From: Oscillospiraceae bacterium
GTDB lineage: Bacteria; Bacillota; Clostridia; Oscillospirales; Acutalibacteraceae
NCBI GenBank assembly: GCA_015066525.1
Contig: SVOG01000043.1
Location: forward strand, 1-43,419
Direction: 5' to 3'
DNA length: 43,419 nucleotides
This document shows positions 23,022 through 32,300 of the stretch, in pieces. The translations under genes were made by a program, and so were the position numbers. The notes under the pieces were generated by a model. The model was not told the origin of the DNA and ran no database searches. It saw nothing but the letters and a program-made list of their open reading frames with translations. Every line of letters starts with the position of its first letter. The stretch's first letter is position 1.

Positions 23022-23082
23022 TATAATATATATTAAAAAATTTAAATCCTGAAAGGATAATATTTTAAGGAAGGTAAGATTT

Positions 23083-23760
23083 ATGAAAAAAGTTTATTTA
23101 ATCGCAGTTGTTTTCGCACTGCTCTCGATGTTTGCAACCTTTATGTTTGCAAATCAGCTCGACAAGAAAACCACCATTAAGGACACGCAGGTCGTTTACG
23201 CTGCTGCTCAGGAAATTGCGGACAACACCAAGATTACTGAGGAAATGATTGCGGAGGACGCAGGATACTTCAAGCCGGTTAATATGATTGAGAGCACACT
23301 CAACGATTCGATGATTACCGACCTCACCGCCATCGTAGATAAAGTAACCGTCGACAAGATTTATCCCGACGAACTGCTCAACACCAACAGACTTGTTGAC
23401 GCTGACTCCGACCAGGTCGGTCTTTCCCAGAAGCTGGCACCCGGTCATGTGGCTTACTCCTTCAGCGCAGGCTCGGTTAACGGCGTAGACGGTTATATCA
23501 GAGTGGGCGATACGGTTGACGTTATCGTATACGAGAAGAACACAAACGGCAAGACCGTGACAAGAGTAGCATATAAGGACCTCAAGATTCTCAGAGTTTC
23601 CAACGCGTCCGCTGATGCAACCGCAAACGAGAGCGGCTCCACGATTCGCGACTACGGCACACTGACCGTTGAAGTTACCGAGAAGCAGGCGCTTCAGCTC
23701 TATGAAATCGAGAGCGACTACACCTTTAAGCTCGTACTTAACCCACGCAATAAAAAATAA
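23083..23760 (+). CDS. cpaB: CpaB/RcpC-like SAF-domain pilus assembly protein
   Basis: 225 aa. An N-terminal signal-anchor helix (about 4-23) is followed by an SAF-like region (about 36-105, 'VVYAAAQEIADNTKITEEMI') and an RcpC/CpaB domain with 'GHVAYSFSAGSVNGVDGYIRVGD TVDVIVYE'. In Gram-negative Tad systems RcpC/CpaB lies in the periplasm next to the secretin. Monoderm systems keep it without the secretin, presumably outside the membrane around the fibre exit. SD AAGGAAGG. It is 26 bp ahead of tadZ. Confidence 0.9.
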   Translation: MKKVYLIAVVFALLSMFATFMFANQLDKKTTIKDTQVVYAAAQEIADNTKITEEMIAEDAGYFKPVNMIESTLNDSMITDLTAIVDKVTVDKIYPDELLNTNRLVDADSDQVGLSQKLAPGHVAYSFSAGSVNGVDGYIRVGDTVDVIVYEKNTNGKTVTRVAYKDLKILRVSNASADATANESGSTIRDYGTLTVEVTEKQALQLYEIESDYTFKLVLNPRNKK

Positions 23761-23785
23761 TTTTTGAAAATCGGAGAGTAAGTTT

Positions 23786-24973
23786 ATGGAAAAGATTAAT
23801 ATAGTTGTTTGTTCAAACGATACCGAATACAAGGTAGCCCTCAAGAACAAACTGGTAGATGATAATTTAGCAATTATCGGCTATGCCGATATCGAACCGA
23901 ATGCCAAAGTAAGAGTGCAGGGATTTGTACCTGATATTGTTACCTTCCTGGTTGACAGTATGGATATCAATCCTCAGTTTGTGGATTACATAGAGGAAAT
24001 GAGCCTTGCGTCAATCGGTGCAATCCCCGTCATTCTCACCGATAAGGTTACGGTTGATATTGTCAATATGGCTGCGCAGGCAGGCGTAAAGCAGGTGCTC
24101 GACATCAATGTGGACGGCAAGGAGTTCTGCGACAGCATGGAGCGCCTTGTTGCCAGAGAGAGAAGATTCAATACCGACAGCACCGTTGAAAAGAAAACCC
24201 GTTCCACCGTTTACGGCTTCTTCAGCGGTAAGGGCGGTGTCGGCAAGACGACGATTGCTGCCAACGCAGCCGTAGAACTTGCTTCGAGAGGAAAGAAAAC
24301 ATTACTGATTGACCTCGACCTTCAGTTCGGCGATGCCGATATGGCGCTCGACCTCACACCGACGGAGACCATTGTTGACCTGTCGAGAGACGGCAACGGG
24401 GTTTCCATCGACAATCTGACCACCTGTTGCACCTCACACCCGTCGGGACTTTCCCTTCTTGCTTCGCCGCCGTCACCGGAACTTGCCGAGTATGTCAGTT
24501 CTGCGTCGGTGAAGTCCATCATTGATGTAGCAAGAAACTATTTTGAGTACATACTGATTGACTGTGGCTGTGCGCTGACCGACCCGGTTATTACCGCTAT
24601 TGAGGGTGCGGACATTATCTTTATGGTAAACGACGTCAATATTCTCTCTCTTAAGAGAGCAAAGGTTTGCCTCAACGTTATTCAGCAGCTCAATCAGAAG
24701 GATAAGGCAAGACTCCTCATCAACAAGAATGTGAAGAAGAATAACGTCACAATTGACGATTTTGAGAATCTGCTCGGCATTCCGGCGTACGCTGTTATCT
24801 CCAGTGACTTTAAGACCGTTAACTCCTCACTGAATAACGGTCAGCCCGTTACGACCTATAAACCCCGCTCGCCGATTGCGCGCGATATTGTAAATCTTGT
24901 AGACAAGCTTGTCCTTGAAAGAGAAGGCAAGGTTGACTCCGGCAAGAAAACAAGAAGGATAGGTGCTAAATAA
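23786..24973 (+). CDS. tadZ: TadZ/CpaE-like polar-localisation ATPase
   Basis: 395 aa. The N-terminal receiver-like domain (1-125) lacks an evident phosphorylation site. The ParA/MinD-type ATPase domain (about 140-375) has a deviant Walker A, GKGGVGKTT (148-156), and LIDLDLQFGDADMALDL as Walker A'/switch. TadZ proteins mark the pole and recruit the Tad machine. SD GGAGAGTAAG. The stop codon shares a base with the tadA start (TAATG). Confidence 0.93.
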   Translation: MEKINIVVCSNDTEYKVALKNKLVDDNLAIIGYADIEPNAKVRVQGFVPDIVTFLVDSMDINPQFVDYIEEMSLASIGAIPVILTDKVTVDIVNMAAQAGVKQVLDINVDGKEFCDSMERLVARERRFNTDSTVEKKTRSTVYGFFSGKGGVGKTTIAANAAVELASRGKKTLLIDLDLQFGDADMALDLTPTETIVDLSRDGNGVSIDNLTTCCTSHPSGLSLLASPPSPELAEYVSSASVKSIIDVARNYFEYILIDCGCALTDPVITAIEGADIIFMVNDVNILSLKRAKVCLNVIQQLNQKDKARLLINKNVKKNNVTIDDFENLLGIPAYAVISSDFKTVNSSLNNGQPVTTYKPRSPIARDIVNLVDKLVLEREGKVDSGKKTRRIGAK

Positions 24974-26328
24974 TGGGACTTCTTGACAGATACGGAACAA
25001 TAGAAGAGGCAAATGCCCCTGCTCAGCCCGCTGAGGAAGAGGAGCGCAGAGGCGCGGTTAGAGCGACCAGATTGCAGAGCGACGACCCGTTTGCTGATAC
25101 AAAAACAGCGATTCACAATGCCATTGTTGAGAAGCAAATCAGTGAATCTGCCAATGTTACCGAGGAGGGTATGCGCGCCCTCATCAAAGAATATGTTGAA
25201 AAGCCCGAATACGGTATTCCGCGTATCGACAGAACCGTTGTCGCCGAAGAGCTTTACGACGACATTATGGGTTACGGTCCGATTCAGCCGCTTGTCAATA
25301 GCGATGAATACAGTGAAATCATGGTAAACGGACCCTACCAGGTATATGCCGAGAAAAAGGGTAAGATTGTCCTGACGGATATTCAGTTCAAGGACACCGC
25401 GCACCTGATGCAGATTATCGACCGTATTGTTACCAAGGTCGGCCGTCACGTCGACGAGGCAAGCCCGATGGTCGACGCACGTCTTCCCGACGGCTCCCGT
25501 GTTAACGTTATTATTCCGCCGGTATCCCTTGTCGGTCCGGTGCTTACCATCCGCAAGTTCAGCAAGAAACTCATTACGGCGCAGACGCTTATCGCGCTCG
25601 GTTCTGCCAACCATAAGATGCTGGCGTTCCTCGAGGCGGCGGTTAAGGGCAAGCTCAATATTATCGTATCCGGCGGTACCGGCTCCGGTAAGACAACGCT
25701 GCTCAATATTCTCTCTGCGTACATCCCCGATGACGAGCGTATCGTTACCATCGAGGACTCCGCCGAGGTACAGCTCAAGCAGGAGCACGTTATCACACTC
25801 GAGAGCCGTCCTGCCAACATGGAAGGTCAGGGTAGAATCAGTATCCGCGACCTCGTTGTCAACGCACTTCGTATGAGACCCGACCGTATCATCGTCGGTG
25901 AGGTTCGTTCCGACGAAACCCTCGATATGCTCCAGGCAATGAATACCGGTCACGACGGCTCGCTTACCACCATCCACGCAAACTCGCCGCGCGATTCCAT
26001 CTCCCGTATTGAGACGATGGTTATGATGTCCGGTTCCGAACTTCCGTCCAAGGCGATTCGTGACCAGGTAGCGTCCGCGATTAACCTCATCGTGCAGCAG
26101 GCGCGTCTGCGTGACGGTACGAGAAAGATTGTCTCCATTTCCGAGATTGTCGGAATGGAGGGCGACGTCATCCGTATGCAGGAAATTTTCGCTTACGAAA
26201 CCACGGGTGAAATGGATACCGACGGTAAGTTTAAGGGCGAATTCAAGGCGACGGGTATTGTGCCCAAGTGTATTGATAAAATTAAAGAGAACGGAGTGAT
26301 TGTAAGCAATGACTGGTTCACTTCTTAA
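24973..26328 (+). CDS. tadA: Tad secretion ATPase TadA (CpaF)
   Basis: 451 aa, cytoplasmic hexameric ATPase of the type II/IV secretion family that drives pilus polymerisation (and retraction in some Tad systems). Motifs: Walker [10 protein letters not shown] (234-242), Asp box IEDSAEVQL (260-268), Walker B RIIVGEVR (305-312), and His box [13 protein letters not shown] (326-338). The N-terminal 50 residues are acidic and variable. It overlaps tadB by 20 bases. Confidence 0.97.
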   Translation: MGLLDRYGTIEEANAPAQPAEEEERRGAVRATRLQSDDPFADTKTAIHNAIVEKQISESANVTEEGMRALIKEYVEKPEYGIPRIDRTVVAEELYDDIMGYGPIQPLVNSDEYSEIMVNGPYQVYAEKKGKIVLTDIQFKDTAHLMQIIDRIVTKVGRHVDEASPMVDARLPDGSRVNVIIPPVSLVGPVLTIRKFSKKLITAQTLIALGSANHKMLAFLEAAVKGKLNIIVSGGTGSGKTTLLNILSAYIPDDERIVTIEDSAEVQLKQEHVITLESRPANMEGQGRISIRDLVVNALRMRPDRIIVGEVRSDETLDMLQAMNTGHDGSLTTIHANSPRDSISRIETMVMMSGSELPSKAIRDQVASAINLIVQQARLRDGTRKIVSISEIVGMEGDVIRMQEIFAYETTGEMDTDGKFKGEFKATGIVPKCIDKIKENGVIVSNDWFTS

Positions 26329-27301
26329 TATTATAATAATTGCCGGCTTGTCGCTGACCTTCGCTGCTCTGACTTTTTTCCTGGTCTATATTATTGCTTC
26401 TGCAGTAGCAGCCGATAAAATCGCTGCCGAGAAACGACTGGAAGAACTGAATAAAGCAGAGGGCGACGGCGAATTGGTTGCTCTTGTCAAGAATGAGAGC
26501 AAGACGCGCGCGAACAAAAGAACGCGCCAGAGACAGCATAGCCGTTTTGACGAAAAGGTCGGTAATGCGATTTACCGCCAGTTGCAGTCCGCGGATATCA
26601 AGATGCGTCCCGAGGAATTTCTGATAGTATGGCTGATTATTGCCTTTTTCCCCGGCGCCTTGGTGGTTGTGTTCACACGTAATGTGATTCTGACGCTCGT
26701 GCTGATTGCTGTTGGCGCCGTACTGCCGATTATATATGTTAAGAGCAAGCAAAAATCACGCGTTAAAAAATTCGAAGAGCAGCTCAGCGATGCGCTGATG
26801 ATTTGCATCAGCTGTCTGCGCTCCGGTCTCAGCTTCAATCAGGCGATGGAAACCATTGCCAAGGATATGGACGCGCCGATTTCCGTGGAATTCTCTACGG
26901 TTGTCCGAGAAGTCAATATGGGTTACTCGATGGATGAGGCACTCGAAAACCTCGGCGACAGAATTAAGAGTAAGTACGTTGACCTGATGGTATCCGCTGT
27001 GCTCGTACAGCGCCAGACCGGTGGTAATCTCTCGAAGATTCTGCAGAGTATTTCCGACACCATCCGTGAACGAATGAAACTCAAGAGACAGCTTAAAACC
27101 TCTGTTGCCTCCGGTAAGATGTCCGGTATTATCGTTGGCATGCTTCCGGTTGTCGTTCTCGGATTATTTACACTTATCGCCAGAGATTTTGTCAGTGTTC
27201 TTTTTACAGATACGCGCGGTCATCTGTTGCTCCTTGGAGCGGCAGGTCTCGAGGCAATTGCTTTTGTGGTTATAAAGAGAATCACAACCGTCAAGATGTA
27301 A
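26309..27301 (+). CDS. tadB: Tad membrane platform protein TadB
   Basis: 330 aa, T2SSF-domain integral membrane protein. An N-terminal helix (about 7-33), a central pair (about 106-147) and a C-terminal pair (about 275-325) flank the GspF-like cytoplasmic domain with 'CISCLRSGLSFNQAMETIAKDM'. TadB and TadC form the inner-membrane platform on which TadA acts. The start overlaps tadA by 20 bases. Confidence 0.95.
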   Translation: MTGSLLNIIIIAGLSLTFAALTFFLVYIIASAVAADKIAAEKRLEELNKAEGDGELVALVKNESKTRANKRTRQRQHSRFDEKVGNAIYRQLQSADIKMRPEEFLIVWLIIAFFPGALVVVFTRNVILTLVLIAVGAVLPIIYVKSKQKSRVKKFEEQLSDALMICISCLRSGLSFNQAMETIAKDMDAPISVEFSTVVREVNMGYSMDEALENLGDRIKSKYVDLMVSAVLVQRQTGGNLSKILQSISDTIRERMKLKRQLKTSVASGKMSGIIVGMLPVVVLGLFTLIARDFVSVLFTDTRGHLLLLGAAGLEAIAFVVIKRITTVKM

Positions 27302-27314
27302 GGAGGGTATACAG

Positions 27315-28271
27315 ATGAAATTTTGGATTCCTGCATTAGTTATTTCCTATGCGATGTTCGCGTTCGGTCTTGTCATCATTCTTTTGACCAAACGAGGCGA
27401 GGAAGAGGATAATAATTTCCGCCGTAAGAAGGCACTCGGCAAAGAAACGGTTAAGGCGGATTATAAAAATGTGGACACCACATTCTATGACCGTGTCGTG
27501 AAGCCGATGCTTGATAAAATCAATAACACGGAGCGTTACGGTGAAAACGCGACAAAGAGTGAAAGACAGAAGAAAAACCGAGAGCTTTTAGCCGCTAAAC
27601 TCAGAAAAGCCGGTATGCATATCTCGGTATCGAACTACACATTCTTCAAGACTGCGTTTTCGGCGGTTGTCATTGTACTGTCCATCGGTATCAGCCTGAT
27701 TCTGTTTATCTACGGTATGATTAAGCCCGCGCTGTTTGTCGTAATCGTCGGTATTCTCTTTGGCATTCTGGCGCCCGACCTCTATCTGTCACTGAAGGTG
27801 AAAAAACACCAGGAAGCGATTAAAATGCAGCTTGCCGATACCATTGACCTGCTCAGCGTTTGTATGGAAGCGGGTCTGAGCTTTGACGCATCACTTGTTA
27901 AGGTGGCGGAGCGTATGGACGGTCCGCTGATTGACGAGTTAATGACGGTGTTCCGTCAGATTCAGCTCGGTAAGAACAGAAACGACGCGCTGAAATCCAT
28001 CGCCGATGCCTCCGACGTTAAGGAACTCAAGACCTTCGTGTCGGCGGTAACGCAGGCGGGACAGCTCGGTATTCCGATTACCAATGTACTCCAGGCACAG
28101 GCGGAGCAGCTTCGTCTTGACAAGAGCGAGGAAATCAAGGAGGTTGCCTCCAAGGTACCGACCAAGATGACAATTCCCACGGTTATTTTTATTCTGCCTG
28201 CATTTGTTCTGGTCATTATCGGACCGGTTATCATTCAGGTAATTGATGTTGTTAAAGAATCATTCGGATGA
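27315..28271 (+). CDS. tadC: Tad membrane platform protein TadC
   Basis: 318 aa, T2SSF domain, same topology as TadB: an N-terminal helix (about 4-24), central helices (about 112-155) and C-terminal helices (about 288-312). 'LLSVCMEAGLSFDASLVKVAERM' is the GspF-like core signature. AGGAGGG SD 7 bases before ATG. The stop codon overlaps the start of the DUF192 gene. Confidence 0.95.
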   Translation: MKFWIPALVISYAMFAFGLVIILLTKRGEEEDNNFRRKKALGKETVKADYKNVDTTFYDRVVKPMLDKINNTERYGENATKSERQKKNRELLAAKLRKAGMHISVSNYTFFKTAFSAVVIVLSIGISLILFIYGMIKPALFVVIVGILFGILAPDLYLSLKVKKHQEAIKMQLADTIDLLSVCMEAGLSFDASLVKVAERMDGPLIDELMTVFRQIQLGKNRNDALKSIADASDVKELKTFVSAVTQAGQLGIPITNVLQAQAEQLRLDKSEEIKEVASKVPTKMTIPTVIFILPAFVLVIIGPVIIQVIDVVKESFG

Positions 28272-28621
28272 TGAAAAAATTACTGAAACTTAAGAAAAAC
28301 GGCGAAATTTTACTGAGTGAAATTGAGGACGCGTCCTCCTTCTTTAAGCGGTTTATGGGACTGATGTACCGCCGCGAAATGGGGGAGGAGCACGGACTCC
28401 TGCTCACGCCGTGTAATGAAATTCATACCTTCGGTATGCGATTCGATATCGATACGATTGCGATGTCGAAGGAGGGCGAGGTCCTCTTTATCGACAGAGC
28501 CGTTCCGCCCCGTAAGGCGCGCAAGAAAGTCAAGGGCGGCTATATGATGCTTGAGCTGTGCTCCGGCGTCAGCGATAAGCTCGGAATTTCAGTCGGCGAC
28601 AAACTGGAATTTTGCGAGTAG
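28268..28621 (+). CDS. DUF192 domain protein in the Tad operon
   Basis: 117 aa, one DUF192 domain. The family pattern is seen: 'FFKRFMGLMYRREMGEEHGLLL' start, then 'IHTFGMRFDIDTIAMSKEGEVLFI', 'PPRKA' and a C-terminal 'MLELCSGVSDKLGISVGDKLEF'. No signal peptide is present, whereas many DUF192 proteins are exported. Function is unknown for the family. Translational overlap with tadC (ATGATGA) and position between tadC and the DivIVA-like gene make it a real operon member, which suggests a role in pilus assembly or localisation. Confidence 0.88.
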   Translation: MMKKLLKLKKNGEILLSEIEDASSFFKRFMGLMYRREMGEEHGLLLTPCNEIHTFGMRFDIDTIAMSKEGEVLFIDRAVPPRKARKKVKGGYMMLELCSGVSDKLGISVGDKLEFCE

Positions 28622-28645
28622 CAAAAATTTGAAAGGATAATTTTT

Positions 28646-29308
28646 ATGGCAGACGAAATCAAGAGAGAAGACATATTAGGCTCAACTAATAAGTCTTATA
28701 GTTTCGATAAGGTGCTCCGCGGATATGACCCGAAGCAGGTTGACGAGGTGCTCGCAAATTTGCAAAAGGCAAATAAGAGCGCTACGGAAATCTTTGACCA
28801 GCGAGTCGTTGACTTAAAGAACAAAAACGAGATGCTCACTTACGAACTCGAGCAGGCGAAGCAGGAAGCGGACAGAATGAGAAACCTCTTCAATCAGTGT
28901 AAGGAAGAGCGCGACGCCCTTGCGGCAAAACTGCAAAAGGCGGACCGCAAGGCGGCAATCAGCGCGCCCGTGGATAATTCCGCTGAACTTAAGGAGCTCG
29001 ACGATAAACTCCAGAAGGCACTCACTAAGAACAGACTTCTCCAGGATGAGAATAAGAAACTCGAGGACCAGAACAGGGACCTTCAGCGCGATGTAGCACA
29101 TCTGACGAAAAAAGTGGACAAAAACAGAAGCAAGATTAACGACCTCGAAGGTCAGGCACAGCAGGGAATGGCGGATGAAGACGCTAAGAAATTCTCCGAG
29201 GTTGCCCAGATTTACGAGAGTGCCATCGACAAGGCTGAAGATTTGATTTACAGACTCCAGACCGAATTTTCCCTCGCGCACTCCAAAGCAGAGGATATTA
29301 AGAAATAA
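28646..29308 (+). CDS. DivIVA-like coiled-coil protein in the Tad operon
   Basis: 220 aa. The N-terminal SYSFDKVLRGYDPKQVDEVL (17-36) matches the DivIVA/GpsB membrane-binding motif (F..vlrGYd..qVd.fl). The rest is coiled coil (about 40-175, heptads of L/I with E/K/Q/R) and a helical C-terminus. DivIVA proteins bind negatively curved membranes at poles and septa and recruit partners. In this operon it may help TadZ place the pilus machine; that is inferred from position only. SD GAAAGGATAA. Confidence 0.85.
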   Translation: MADEIKREDILGSTNKSYSFDKVLRGYDPKQVDEVLANLQKANKSATEIFDQRVVDLKNKNEMLTYELEQAKQEADRMRNLFNQCKEERDALAAKLQKADRKAAISAPVDNSAELKELDDKLQKALTKNRLLQDENKKLEDQNRDLQRDVAHLTKKVDKNRSKINDLEGQAQQGMADEDAKKFSEVAQIYESAIDKAEDLIYRLQTEFSLAHSKAEDIKK

Positions 29309-29368
29309 TACACCACTATATTATAGTATTAATTAATATATTATTATATAGACAAGGGGGCATACACC

Positions 29369-32300
29369 TTGAAACAGTTACATAAAATCAGGAAAGAGAG
29401 AGGCGCCATAATGGTAATGACGGCACTGATGCTGACCGTCCTGCTTGGCTTTACTGCGCTGAGCATCGACATCGGCATGCACCATTACCTCGGAGCAAAG
29501 CTGCAGAATGCGGCGGATGCTGCGGCATTAGCTGCGGGTACGATGCTCGACGCCGATGAAAGTGAGCGCTATAACGCGGCTTACGATTATCTCGAGAAAA
29601 ACGGATATGACAGGGATGAGGTCACTGTTAAGATTGACTATAAGGGCGTTGCGCCCGAAGCAGCGGACACTTCCGTTCATGAATACGACGAATATATTTC
29701 CAAGGGGTATATGCGCGTTTCTGTAGACGCGTCGGACGATACCCTTTTTGGTAATGCGCTCGGTATCCGTTCTCTCCATCTTCATAAGGAGTCATATGTA
29801 CTGATTCAGCCTAACTATGAAGGTATGCCCGAGGCGTTGAAGTACAGTATTTTTGCCGGCGCAAGACTGGGTGATTATAACGAAAAGGATGCCCAGGGAA
29901 ATATCACCTCCTATATTGATAAGGACAATCCGGCGATGGATATCCAGGGCTCCACCGGCGCAGGTTCGGGAGAAACCGCCTTTTCATCCGTTGTTGCGGT
30001 GGCGGAGAATACGATTAACGGTGTCAACGATTTTGTCCAGAATTTCAAGGGCTGGATGAACAGCACCTTCGGTACTTCTTTTACGCAGGATTATAATAAA
30101 CTCGTTAATATCAATGTGTCGGAAGCCGTGATGAATAACGACTCCCACTCCAACTCCAACATTTTAATCGGTGTGCAGGCGCTGAACGTTGCCCGCACCA
30201 AGGATAACGACTATACCGGTGCATCACCGGCTGACGATACGGATTCTAACTACGCATTCAATCAAAACGACGAATATAACGGCCATACCGACGCCGAGGA
30301 TTACGGCGCGGTACACTTTACCGCCGTGGAGGGTCGCGACCCTAACGATGCGACGAAATACGGTATTAAATTCGGCTATTCCCTCTATGCGGAGCAGAGA
30401 GCCTCTAACTTCATCAGCCAGGCTCTCGTCAACTATCTGAATACCCAGTCGGACAAAGCGCGTGTCTATACGCAGAATATGATTAACGTCCAGGCGATTC
30501 AGCATACGATTAATATCCTCAACGAAATGGACCTCGACAACTGCCACGACGGTACCTTTGCGGGTACGTACGGTGACGGCGAAGGCGAATTTGAAAAAGC
30601 GGCAATTAAATATTTTGAAGTAAACAGCAAGGTTTCGGATGCTATCAAGACCCGCGTATTCCAGCTTGAGCCCGACCTCACCTTCCATTCGGCGGATAAT
30701 ACGGTGACGCTCGATAATCAGGAAGCAATCGTTTACCGCGTCAGCCAGAAAGAGGCGACGGATTATCTCAACCAGTATTCGAGTATTGCCGTTGACAGGG
30801 ACTCCAAGATTGAGGAACAGCGTCTCAGCCGTCTGGAGCAGATGACTGCTTTATTTCAGTCGGAAGGTTATGATAAAGTCTATCGCGATAATTCTTCCGA
30901 GAACGGACTCCTCTATGCCGGCTATGCCGATAAGGACGGCGGCAATATCGACCATGAAAAGATTGTCCTCGAGCGCTATGAGGATAAGAACGGCAATCAC
31001 GCCGATAAGGAGGATGATGGCGCCCGGCTGAAGTATACCTATACCCTGACGATTAACGGCACCAAGGTAAACCGTAATCTGGGTAATATGGAAGAATACA
31101 TCGGCTCCTTTAACTGGAGCAACGCGCTGAATGACGTCAAGGCGACCCGCCTCGGCGCTTACCATTCGGTAACGCGTACCTTTATTGAAAACAGCGATTA
31201 CATCAGTATGCCGAACCTCAGACCGTACTTCGTGCGCCAGATTAATCAGTCCGTGCGCGATGCAACGAAGAAGCGCGGTCAGTTAGGCGACGGCACCACC
31301 ACGGGCGACAAGAGCGTCGTTCTGGCAGTTCAGTCCGCACAAAACGGTCTGAACGAAGTTACGAATGAAGTAAATTACACGGATTCCACCTATGAGGATC
31401 TGGATGAATATACCAACGGCGGCACGACGGGCTATGCCAAGAAGCTGCTCTTTAACGATTTCAAGGCGAATGCCGACTCCGGACTGACCCAGCTAACCTC
31501 GGCTGAGCAGACGCTTGGCGGCGTTTCGATGTCGAACGATTCGTTTAAGGGGTTTGACCTTTACGATAATAATAACAAACTCAAGACGGCGAGCGACTTC
31601 GTCGAAGAGTATGATGATGAACACGGCGCCGAATTCGGTCATACCGCTGTCAACGCGTATGCCAACAAGCAGACGCACGCCGGCGGCAAGGAAGAGACGG
31701 CAGTCGCAAATAAGAAAACGCAGATTTATAATACCTACGGCTCCGCCGTATCCGGCAACAGCGGTTATGCTACGAAGAAGGTAGGGGTTGAAGACGCAAT
31801 CAACGCTTTGACGAAACCCGTCATTCCCGATATTAACGGCGCGACCGAGGAAGAACAGCAGCAAATGAATGCGGACCGCGGTGTCGAGATTGCGACCCCG
31901 ACCAATCCGCTTGCTACCATGCCCGACCAGATTTTCCTCGGCGGCAACGGCGCAGGCAGAAACGGTCTCGTTGTCGGTGCCGGCACGGGCACGAAGCGCG
32001 CTGAGTTCAACACGGCGATTATCAATAATCAGTCCGTCGGCGCTGACGATTTCAACGCCGTATCGGTCAATACTTCTCAGTTTAATTCGGGTTACACCGC
32101 AGCAACTGTCACCTTCCCGGAGGATTACACCACGGCAATTTCGTCTATTCCCGGCACTGATGCTTTTTCGTTGCCTGTTGAAAACCAAAACGGTTGGAAA
32201 TGGGAAGCATGGGTTAACAGTGACAGTTCTAACTGGGAATTACAAAATAAAAAGATTTACGGTATTGCCAGTGACCGAAAGATTAAAAAGAGTTTGTATG

